Below are positions 56,956-64,000 of a stretch of 64,000 nucleotides of DNA, one piece after another (positions within the stretch are counted from its first letter, which is position 1; the number at the start of each line of letters is the position of its first letter). The DNA comes from Nocardia mangyaensis (GTDB lineage Bacteria; Actinomycetota; Actinomycetes; Mycobacteriales; Mycobacteriaceae). A program made the translations under genes and the position numbers. Under the pieces are notes generated by a model. It was not told the DNA's origin. It ran no database searches and saw only the letters and a list, made by a program, of their open reading frames with translations. The stretch is taken from positions 3,100,001 to 3,164,000 of the forward strand of contig NZ_CP018082.1 in the NCBI RefSeq assembly GCF_001886715.1. Reading direction: 5' to 3'.

Positions 56956-58556
56956 ACACCGCGATCGCGCACCCCGAGACGGCGGGCGTCAGTACCCTGG
57001 TCCGGTTCACGATGCGTCGTGAACGGCGGATACTGCCCTGGTGGTTGCTCGGGACAGCCGTACTGATGGCGCTGCAATCGGTGAGCAGCCAGAACTTCTA
57101 CGACACGCCTGCCAAGCTCGCACAGCTGCGCGCCACGATGGAAGCCAACGCGGCCATCGTGGCGATGGGCGGTCCGACACGGCTGCTGGAAACAGTCGGT
57201 GGCGAGGTCGTTTTCGAGATCTTCGCCTACCTGGCGATCGTTGTGTCGCTGATGAACATGTTCCTCATCGGCCGCAACACCCGCTCGGACGAGGAGACCG
57301 GGCGCGCCGAGCTGGTCCGGTCGGCGCCGGTCGGCCGCCGCTCGATCATCGTCGCCGCTCTCGTCGTCGCGCTCGTGGTCGACGCCGTCGTGGCCGTGGT
57401 GGTTGCCGGCACCGCGGTGGTGACCGGGCTGCCGGTGGCGGGGTCGGTGTTGGTCGGGATGTCGGTCGCGGGCATCGGGTTCACCGTCGCCGCGGCGACG
57501 GCTGTGGTGGCTCAGGTCTTCGAGAACCCTCGCAGTGTCTACGGCGCCGTCACCGCGCTGATCGCGGTGATGTATGTGGCACGGGCGATCGGTGACACCG
57601 GCACGGACGCGGTCGCCTGGGTTTCACCGATCGGATGGGGACAGCGAACGTTTCCCTACGTCGATGACCGCTGGTGGCCGCTGGCGTTGTTCGCCGCGGT
57701 ATCGGCGGTGCTCATCGCCACCGCTTTCTGGTTGTCGCGGCGGCGCGATTTCGGCGCCGGGTTGTTCGGCTACCGCATCGGACGCGCCACGGCCTCGCCG
57801 TTGCTCGGCTCGCCGGTAGGACTTACCTGGCGGTTGCAGCGAGGCGCCGTGCTCGGGTGGGCGCTCGGTGCGGCCGTGCTGGGTGGCGCCTACGGTTCCT
57901 TCGCCGACAGTATCGAGCAGTTCCTGGCCGACAACCCGGAACTCGCGGCGTATCTCGGGGGAGACGTCCACGACGCGGTCGACTCGTATCTCGCGTTCAC
58001 GCTGTCGATCAGCGCGCTGCTGGCGGCCGCGTGTGGGGTGGCCGGCATCTTGCGGGCACGGTCGGAGGAGGCCAGGGGGCTGTCGGAGTTGATCCTGTCG
58101 GCACCGGTCGGCCGCGTCCGCTGGCTCACGGGCTACGTGGCGGTAGCGCTGGTCGGCAGTGCCGTGGTGCTGGTCGCGGGTGGTTTCGGTGAAGGTTTGG
58201 CGCACGGTCTTCGCGTCGATGAACCGTTGCAGGCACTGCGGCTGGCGGTGTCGGCGCTGGCGTATCTGCCCGCGGTGTGGGTCGTCGTCGCCGTCGCCGC
58301 GGCGTTCGTCGGCTGGGCGCCGGAGATCTCGGCGGTGCTCGGATGGACGTATTACGGATACGTCGTTGTCGCCCTGCTGTTCATCGACGCGTTCGACCTG
58401 CCTGGATGGTTCGCCGGCGCTTCGCCGCTGCGGCACACCGCACTCGTCCCGCTACAACGTCCCGATGCGCTCGCGAGCGGCATCCTGCTCGCTGTGACGG
58501 TCGTGCTGACCGGCGTCGCCTGGGCGGGTATCAGGCGCCGTGATATAGGTCGCTGA
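56952..58556 (+). CDS. ABC-2 type exporter, permease
   Basis: 534 residues with about 12 helices in two similar halves ([33 protein letters not shown] runs, [38 protein letters not shown]). [18 protein letters not shown] and [18 protein letters not shown] are repeated cytoplasmic loops contacting the ATPase. It is the membrane partner of the gene at 56,041; GTG start with 4-bp overlap. Confidence 0.9.
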   Translation: MNTAIAHPETAGVSTLVRFTMRRERRILPWWLLGTAVLMALQSVSSQNFYDTPAKLAQLRATMEANAAIVAMGGPTRLLETVGGEVVFEIFAYLAIVVSLMNMFLIGRNTRSDEETGRAELVRSAPVGRRSIIVAALVVALVVDAVVAVVVAGTAVVTGLPVAGSVLVGMSVAGIGFTVAAATAVVAQVFENPRSVYGAVTALIAVMYVARAIGDTGTDAVAWVSPIGWGQRTFPYVDDRWWPLALFAAVSAVLIATAFWLSRRRDFGAGLFGYRIGRATASPLLGSPVGLTWRLQRGAVLGWALGAAVLGGAYGSFADSIEQFLADNPELAAYLGGDVHDAVDSYLAFTLSISALLAAACGVAGILRARSEEARGLSELILSAPVGRVRWLTGYVAVALVGSAVVLVAGGFGEGLAHGLRVDEPLQALRLAVSALAYLPAVWVVVAVAAAFVGWAPEISAVLGWTYYGYVVVALLFIDAFDLPGWFAGASPLRHTALVPLQRPDALASGILLAVTVVLTGVAWAGIRRRDIGR

Positions 58557-58649
58557 CCGCGGGCGGGGGCCACCTGGCGCGCCGCAAGCCCTTCGACGCT
58601 ATTCGAGGTCTGTCCGATGAGTGAGCTATAGCCCCTGGACTGGGGTTTC

Positions 58650-58835
58650 ATGGAACTCACCTTCGGGACATCGGTCAACGACGTGGCGATCGCTGCGGTC
58701 CAGGCCGCGTACCGGGCGCTGTTGCTTCGCTGTGGCGAGGAACCGACAGCGGAGACCGTGCGCATTCTGATTCCCGTCTCGACGCGCGGCGCCGAGGCGG
58801 ATCTCGCGATGGACAACTGTGTTTGGGCTTTCCGG
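58650..58835 (+). pseudogene. WS/DGAT acyltransferase (Tgs1-like) remnant
   Basis: VNDVAIAAVQAAYRALLLRC followed by ILIPVSTRG and AMDNCV matches the second half of wax-ester synthase/diacylglycerol acyltransferases. The active-site HHxxxDG part and the C-terminus are absent. Tgs1 (Rv3130c) is a DosR-regulon lipid-storage enzyme, in line with the other dormancy-type remnants. Confidence 0.6.
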
Positions 58836-58897
58836 CTGGCGGGACAATTCCCACAGCGCGGTGTAGGTTGCTTCAACTGGGAAAATGTCGCGAACAA

Positions 58898-58914
58898 ATA
58901 CCTGCCCAGGGTAT
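58898..58914. promoter_or_regulatory. CsoR/CstR-like palindrome before copB
   Basis: ATACCTGCCCAGGGTAT, similar in its outer bases to the sites at 22,899 and 25,583. It ends 12 bp before the P-type ATPase start. Confidence 0.5.
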
Positions 58915-58926
58915 ATAGTCGAGGCT

Positions 58927-61044
58927 ATGTCCAGTGATCGACCACCTCCTGGCATCGGCTCCGACCCGGCTCCTGCCGGATACGAGCATCATGGACACGA
59001 TCACGGCCGTCGCCAAGCCCCGCATGGCTCACCAGGTCACGATGAGCACATGGGTCACGGCGAGCACGCCGGACACGGTGACCATGTCGCGGTGTTCCGG
59101 CGACTGTTCTGGGTGATGCTGGTCATCGCGATCCCGGTCGTCGCGGCTGACATGATGTTCGCCGACCTGATCGGCTACACCGTGCCCGGCACGTTGACAT
59201 GGGTGTCGCCGGTCCTCGGCACGCTCATGTACCTGTGGGGTGGGCGCCCGTTCCTGACCGGTGCGGTCTCGGAGATCCGAGCACGACAGCCCGGGATGAT
59301 GCTGCTGATCGCGCTCGCGATCACAGTCGCCTTCGCCGCTTCCTGGGGGTCGACGCTAGGCTTACTGGCCCACGAGCTGGACTTCTGGTGGGAACTGGCG
59401 CTGCTCATCGTGATCATGCTGTTGGGGCATTGGATCGAGATGCGTTCACTCGGGCAGGCCTCGAGCGCACTGGAGTCTCTGGCAGCGCTGCTTCCCGACG
59501 AAGCCGAACGGGTCGGCGAGGACGGCGCGGTCACCACCATCGCGTCCGATGATGTGCGCGCCGGGGACTTGGTGGTGGTGCGTCCGGGTGGCCAGGTGCC
59601 TGCCGACGGCGTCGTCGAATCCGGTATCGCCGACGTCGACGAATCGATGATCACCGGCGAATCGCGGTCCGTGCGCCGCGGGCCGGGCGACCGTGTCGTC
59701 GCTGGAACCGTCACTACCGATTCCGCGTTGCGCGTTCGCATCACCGCCGTGGGCACCGATACCGCCCTGGCGGGAATCCAACGTTTGGTGGCCGAGGCTC
59801 AGAACTCCAGCTCGCGCGCGCAGGTCCTGGCAGACCGTGCCGCGGGCTGGCTGTTCTGGTTCGCCTCCGGTTCCGCTGTCATCACCGCTGTGGTGTGGAT
59901 GTTTCTCGGGCAACCGGAATCCGCGGTGACCCGCACGATCACCGTGCTCGTCATTGCCTGCCCCCACGCTCTCGGATTGGCGATCCCGTTGGTGGTTTCG
60001 ATCGCCACCGAACGCGCCGCCAAGGCAGGCATCCTCATCACCGACCGCCGCGCTCTCGAAGCGATGCGCACCGTCGACGCCGTGCTGTTCGACAAGACCG
60101 GCACCCTCACTCGCGGCGAGCCGGCCGTCGTTGCCGCTACCGCCACCACTACGACTGTGAGCCAGGACGAGGTGCTCGCCCTGGCCGCGGCCGCGGAAGC
60201 CGACAGCGAACATCCGCTAGGTCGCGCCATAGTGACCGCCGCGGCCGATCGCGGGCTGAATGTGGCTTCCGCCAGTGATTTCGCGGCTCGCAACGGCATC
60301 GGTGTCACCGCCACGGTCGGCGGGGCCACTGTCAGTGTCGGTGGTCCGGGCATGCTCACCGAACGCGATCTCAGCGGCGCACCCGAAGCCGCACGGTGGG
60401 CCGAGCAAGGATCGACCGTGTTGCATGTCCTGCGGAACGGCCAGGTTGTCGGCGCGTTGGCGTTGGCTGATGCGATTCGTCCCGAATCCGCCCAGGCAAT
60501 CGACGCCCTGCACGCTCGCGGAATTCACGTTGCCATGATCACCGGTGATGCCGAACCGGTGGCGCGGACCGTCGCCGCCGAACTCGGCATCGACGAAGTG
60601 TTCGCCGGCGTCCTGCCTCAGGACAAAGGCGCAAAGGTGCAGGCGCTGCAGGACGCCGGTCACAAGGTCGCCATGGTCGGCGACGGCGTCAACGACGCTC
60701 CTGCGCTGGCTCGGGCCGATGTCGGCATCGCCATCGGGGCGGGCACCGACGTCGCCATCGCTTCGGCCGGGGTGGTCTTGGCCAGTGACGATCCACGATC
60801 GGTGGTCTCGGTCATCACCTTGTCGAAAGCGACCTACCGCAAGATGATTCAGAACCTCAGTTGGGCGGCCGGTTACAACGTGATCGCTGTCCCGCTCGCC
60901 GCGGGCGTGCTCGCCCCGTGGGGCATCACGCTGCCGATGGAGGTCGGCGCGCTGCTGATGTCCGGATCCACGGTCGTCGTAGCACTCAATGCCCAACTGC
61001 TGCGTCGCCTGGACCTTCGCCCTGACGCAGTCTTGTCACACTGA
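58927..61044 (+). CDS. CopB-like copper-translocating P-type ATPase
   Basis: 705 residues. The N-terminus is rich in His and Gly (HHGHDHGRRQAPHGSPGHDE, then HMGHGEHAGHGDH); the membrane motif is CPH (VIACPHALGL) instead of CPC, as in CopB; the phosphorylation loop is FDKTGTLTRGE; MITGES and VGDGVNDAPAL are present. CopB-type pumps export Cu(I)/Cu(II) or related ions. The start ATG at 58,927 is just after the operator-like palindrome at 58,898. It is not obviously in an operon with its neighbours. Confidence 0.92.
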   Translation: MSSDRPPPGIGSDPAPAGYEHHGHDHGRRQAPHGSPGHDEHMGHGEHAGHGDHVAVFRRLFWVMLVIAIPVVAADMMFADLIGYTVPGTLTWVSPVLGTLMYLWGGRPFLTGAVSEIRARQPGMMLLIALAITVAFAASWGSTLGLLAHELDFWWELALLIVIMLLGHWIEMRSLGQASSALESLAALLPDEAERVGEDGAVTTIASDDVRAGDLVVVRPGGQVPADGVVESGIADVDESMITGESRSVRRGPGDRVVAGTVTTDSALRVRITAVGTDTALAGIQRLVAEAQNSSSRAQVLADRAAGWLFWFASGSAVITAVVWMFLGQPESAVTRTITVLVIACPHALGLAIPLVVSIATERAAKAGILITDRRALEAMRTVDAVLFDKTGTLTRGEPAVVAATATTTTVSQDEVLALAAAAEADSEHPLGRAIVTAAADRGLNVASASDFAARNGIGVTATVGGATVSVGGPGMLTERDLSGAPEAARWAEQGSTVLHVLRNGQVVGALALADAIRPESAQAIDALHARGIHVAMITGDAEPVARTVAAELGIDEVFAGVLPQDKGAKVQALQDAGHKVAMVGDGVNDAPALARADVGIAIGAGTDVAIASAGVVLASDDPRSVVSVITLSKATYRKMIQNLSWAAGYNVIAVPLAAGVLAPWGITLPMEVGALLMSGSTVVVALNAQLLRRLDLRPDAVLSH

Positions 61045-61144
61045 CCGCAGAACCTGTCCTCGCCGCACGACGTCGGCGTGGTGGCTGGCCGGGCGGGAAG
61101 CGTTCACGGCGTCGAGGGCTTGCAGGGCCACGGAATACCAAGTC

Positions 61145-61310
61145 GGAACCTCAGCGGCCCCGGCACCCAGAAGCGCGGCGCCCGCCCGATCGCCGCCCAT
61201 GCCACTCGTGGTGGTCGCGGACCTCGGAGACTATCCGCACGGCCCGCTCGCGCAGCGTCTGCGGATACTTCCTCGAACTACAGACTTCATCTTCCTCAAG
61301 GGATGAAGTC
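61145..61310 (-). pseudogene. IS3-type OrfA remnant
   Basis: RKYPQTLRERAVRIVSEVRD is the typical start of a group of IS3 OrfA proteins, followed in another frame by a damaged LLGAGAAEVPTW piece. Most of OrfA and all of OrfB are gone. Confidence 0.6.
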
Positions 61311-61311
61311 T
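61282..61311. repeat. 10-bp perfect inverted repeat
   Basis: AGACTTCATC at 61,282-61,291 pairs with 61,302-61,311 over a 10-nt loop, in the start region of the IS3 OrfA remnant. It might be a terminator for the P-type ATPase transcript. Confidence 0.5.
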
Positions 61312-61625
61312 CGGGAATCGCCGGGGGGTCAGGCGAGGCGAACCTGGTGTCTCGAGGAGTTTCCGGCGTTGTCGGCGTCGCCCCTTCACGCGTCATCCGG
61401 AAGAACCGTCCGGCAATCGGCTGCGAAACGCGAATATCAGGGAAGTTCGCTGAATCGGTCAGCGGCTCGATCGAGGCGGCGCTATCATCTATAGATACCA
61501 GCTATCACGCTGGGTACGCCGCCCGCTCTGGAACGAATCTGCCACGTCGAGTGATATATCAGCGCAATCGTTGTGAACGGACCATCAGTCGGGAATACTT
61601 ATTCTTCGAATAGGGAGACAACTTC
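61312..61625. other. Intergenic region before the secreted protein
   Basis: About 310 bp, lower in GC than the rest of the window (ATCATCTATAGATACCAGCT and similar). It probably holds the promoter of the secreted-protein gene; I see no gene. Confidence 0.4.
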
Positions 61626-62189
61626 ATGTTCAGCAGGTCTCAATTGGCAAACGCACGCCGTCGTGCCGGTATTGTTTCACTCATGGCTGTCGCGGTGAGC
61701 ACTTTTCTGCTGCCGTCAAACGTGGCATCGGCGGGCGTTCTCGATCTGACGTGTGTGCCGCCGAGTAGCGAGACGGTCACCTACAACCCCGCCCTGACCT
61801 CGACGCCCCAGGCCACGACCGTTGACGTAGCGACCGTGCTCGGTCCTTGCACGTCGACAAGTCGCCCCGACATCACCTCGGGTAGCCGCAATGTCACAGT
61901 TCAACTGACCCGCTCATGCCTCGAATTGCTCGACAGCGGGCCGACGAACTTCACCTTGACTTGGAACACCGGAGAGACTTCGACAATATCGGCCAACCGC
62001 GCATCCAACATTGCGGGAGCCGTGATTACTGTCACACATACCGGTGTCGTTACTTCGGGGGTTTTCACCGGTGACACTGTGCTACTTCAAACAGTAGGGG
62101 CCGCGACCGACATTCTGACCTGCACCCTGGGGCTCGGGACAGTCGCAAACCTCTATTCCACGGTACTCCTGGAAATCACCTCCCTCTGA
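61626..62189 (+). CDS. Secreted protein of unknown function
   Basis: 187 residues. A signal peptide is clear: charged start (ANARRRAG), hydrophobic core (IVSLMAVAVSTFLLPS) and cleavage at ASAGV. The mature part is Thr/Ser-rich with paired cysteines (LTCVPPSSE, GPCTSTSR, RSCLELL, DILTCTLGLG) and strand-like repeats (NVTVQLTRS, AVITVTHTGVVTSGVFTGDT). Such exported beta proteins are common in Nocardia, without assigned function. ATG at 61,626 has AGGGAGAC upstream, and a strong terminator-like hairpin follows the stop. Confidence 0.78.
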   Translation: MFSRSQLANARRRAGIVSLMAVAVSTFLLPSNVASAGVLDLTCVPPSSETVTYNPALTSTPQATTVDVATVLGPCTSTSRPDITSGSRNVTVQLTRSCLELLDSGPTNFTLTWNTGETSTISANRASNIAGAVITVTHTGVVTSGVFTGDTVLLQTVGAATDILTCTLGLGTVANLYSTVLLEITSL

Positions 62190-62214
62190 GTTGGAAACGA
62201 CCGCTCACATTGTC

Positions 62215-62263
62215 GAGCCTTCCGGTCCTGCTCGGCCAACGCCCAGCAGGATCAGGAAGGCTC
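62215..62263 (+). terminator. Terminator-like hairpin after the secreted protein gene
   Basis: GAGCCTTCC (62,215-62,223) pairs with GGAAGGCTC (62,255-62,263), and TCCTGCT (62,226-62,232) with AGCAGGA (62,245-62,251). It starts 26 bp after the stop codon. Confidence 0.7.
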
Positions 62264-62379
62264 GTGTGTAAGCCGGTCGCCGTGTGTTGCGACGTTGATC
62301 GGCCAGTATCGTGGTTGTTCGCTTCCGAGGGTGCGGCAACGATGGCGGGTGAGTGGCGCCCGCTCATCAGGCGCCCGGA

Positions 62380-62406
62380 CCACTGCACACCGAGTCGGTG
62401 TGCAGT
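62380..62406. repeat. 11-bp perfect hairpin
   Basis: CACTGCACACC at 62,380-62,390 pairs with 62,396-62,406 over the 5-nt loop GAGTC. Possible further terminator or protein site in the 660-bp space before the decarboxylase gene; no gene is evident in that space. Confidence 0.5.
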
Positions 62407-62849
62407 GCGTCGACGATCGCCGGGCCCGCCACGGGAAGCGCATCGGCGCGATCATCACCGAGTTGCCGATGGCACCCACACCATCGCGCCGAGGAGGACA
62501 AGATGGTGTTGGTGAGTGAGTCGGTCAATCTTTCCAACCGGTGATCGAGCTGCCAGGATCGTCCACCTCGTGCCATCCGGACACGGGCACGGCGCGTTCA
62601 TCCGCACCGCGCCTGCGAACATTCTGGCCGACGGTGACGGAGATGCACTCGGAGACGTCGTCGTCGCCGGATGGTTGGTGGCGGCTTTTGGTAGTTTCAT
62701 ACAGCGTTGCGGTTTCGACATTCGCTTGCCGTTCGAACATCTCAGTCCAAGATGCTGCCGCCCCTGGGATGTGCCGCAGGGTAGGAACAGCGACCTCGAA
62801 CCGGACCACACCGGCCCCCTGGCTACCTGTGGTGAGAAAGGGAGTCTGA

Positions 62850-64000
62850 GTGCTTAGCCTGTCGGAAGAAGCGATGCGCGCGCTCGGATATCAGGTCGTG
62901 GACATGATTGTCGATCACTACTCTCACATCGACTCTGGCCCGGTGGCAAGCCGGAAGACTGCCCTGGATTCGGCAGATTTGCTACAGCAGGAACTGCCTG
63001 AATCCGGCGATACAGATTCCTCGGCGTTGCTGGAGAAACTTGGCGATCTGCTGCGTACCGGCAACGCTCATCCTGACCATCCGAGGTTTCTCGCTTTTGT
63101 CCCCAGTCCGAGCAACTATATTTCGGTGCTCGCGGCAGCTTTGGCGGCAGGGTTTGTGGTCCCGTCGGGCCCGAGGGCTGCGCCAGTCGGTAACGCGATC
63201 GAAACGACAACGCTGAACTGGCTGATTGAGATGCTGGATTTGCCGGCGACCACCGGTGGTCTTTTCGTCTCGGGAGGATCGGAGGCCAATCTGACTGCTC
63301 TGACGGTGGCTCGGGACTGCACTGTGGGTAGAGTTGTGGAGAGCGGATGCGCGTACTTCTCTGACCAGACTCACTTCTCAGTCAATCGAGCATTGCGTGT
63401 ACTCGGAACCAAACCAGGCCAGATTCGGTGCCTGCCAAGCAACGGTTCCCAGCGGCTGGATCCGGAGATCCTGGCCCGTCGCATCGGCCAAGACCGTCGC
63501 GCGGGCCTACACCCTTTCGTTGTGATCGCGAACGCGGGTACGACGAGCACGGGTGCGGTGGACCCCCTTGCCGAACTCGCCGAGGTCTGCCGGGCCGAGC
63601 AGGCATGGTTGCACGTCGACGGGGCGTACGGTGCCGCGGCGGCGGTAACGAGTCGAGGCCGCCAGGCGCTATCCGGCTTGAACCTGGCTGATTCATTGAC
63701 GGTGGATCCGCACAAATGGCTGTTCCAACCACCAGAGCTGGGCTGCGTTCTCCTACGCGAGCCCTGCAAACTGGAAGAGGTCTTCGGGATCAGGATTCCG
63801 TCATATCTGGCAGAAGAGGTGCCTTCCACAGTTCAAGGCACCGACTATATGCATCGCGGCATCAAACAAACACGGGAGTTTCGAGCACTGAAGCTCTGGC
63901 TTTCACTGAAGGTATTCGGAGCCGATGCATTCCGCTCAGCAGTCGCTGCGGGGATGCAGATGGCCGAGGACGTGGGAAGATTCATCGATAGGCGCCCCGG
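62850..64000 (+). CDS. PLP-dependent group II decarboxylase (3'-partial)
   Basis: At least 383 residues, running off the right edge. The fold is that of pyridoxal-phosphate group II decarboxylases (aromatic amino acid / diaminobutyrate type): FLAFVPSPSNYISVLAAAL, GGLFVSGGSEANLTALTVAR, FVVIANAGTTSTGAVDPLAE, WLHVDGAYGAAA and the cofactor lysine in TVDPHKWLFQP. It should remove the carboxyl group of an amino acid, or act as an aminotransferase-like lyase in a pathway. The GTG at 62,850 has AAAGGGAG five bases upstream. The downstream partners lie outside the window. Confidence 0.88.
   Translation, partial: MLSLSEEAMRALGYQVVDMIVDHYSHIDSGPVASRKTALDSADLLQQELPESGDTDSSALLEKLGDLLRTGNAHPDHPRFLAFVPSPSNYISVLAAALAAGFVVPSGPRAAPVGNAIETTTLNWLIEMLDLPATTGGLFVSGGSEANLTALTVARDCTVGRVVESGCAYFSDQTHFSVNRALRVLGTKPGQIRCLPSNGSQRLDPEILARRIGQDRRAGLHPFVVIANAGTTSTGAVDPLAELAEVCRAEQAWLHVDGAYGAAAAVTSRGRQALSGLNLADSLTVDPHKWLFQPPELGCVLLREPCKLEEVFGIRIPSYLAEEVPSTVQGTDYMHRGIKQTREFRALKLWLSLKVFGADAFRSAVAAGMQMAEDVGRFIDRRP

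Overview
The window is high-GC actinobacterial chromosome, most like Nocardia or a close relative (Corynebacteriales). Reasons: a DevR/DevS (DosR/DosS) two-component pair surrounded by homologues of the mycobacterial dormancy regulon, an MmpL-type exporter, frequent GTG/TTG starts and GC-rich third positions. No rRNA, tRNA or CRISPR array was seen.

Layout. (1) 1-11,306 looks like one end of an integrative element. It holds a SUKH/SMI1-type protein, an SGNH hydrolase, an XRE regulator, a minus-strand cluster with two radical-SAM enzymes (one with a cobalamin-binding domain) plus a pyrophosphatase-like protein and three small proteins, a repeat-rich non-coding stretch with two long perfect palindromes, and a large serine integrase. 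The integrase start lies about 35 bp from a regulator gene cut off inside its HTH (11,307-11,456), which marks an attachment junction; the other end is not in the window. (2) 11,540-20,960: a secreted beta-propeller protein, a monooxygenase remnant, devR-devS, universal stress proteins (USPs), an Acg-type nitroreductase and several decayed genes. (3) 21,049-27,033: a sulfur/persulfide locus with a CstR-like repressor, TauE exporter, DUF302 and DUF2892 proteins, MmpL, a zinc-ribbon protein and a persulfide dioxygenase-rhodanese fusion, tied together by repeated ATACCC-N4-GGGTAT-type palindromes. (4) 27,383-58,835: a dormancy-type island with an OtsB1-like HAD-GH65 fusion, a CtpF-like P-type ATPase, a ribosome hibernation factor, USPs, a PNPOx-like protein, small membrane proteins, an alcohol dehydrogenase, a second (frameshifted) devR, a flavodoxin, an Rv2004c-like kinase, an SDR and a PEP synthase. 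An IS630-type and an IS3-type element sit in it, and many USP and other dormancy-type genes are broken. An ABC exporter (56,041-58,556) is next to it. (5) 58,898-64,000: a CopB-like ATPase, an IS3 remnant, a secreted protein with a strong terminator, and the 5' part of a PLP-dependent decarboxylase running off the end.

How it fits together. At least twelve 14-bp sequences resembling the DosR box (GGGAC-N4-GNCCC) lie upstream of genes in regions 2 and 4, so DevR probably controls much of the island: phosphate and sugar metabolism, ribosome hibernation, ion transport and nitroreduction under low oxygen or NO. The sulfur locus appears to be a separate regulon under its own repressor. The radical-SAM cluster on the mobile element is the least familiar part and the best candidate for an undescribed pathway.
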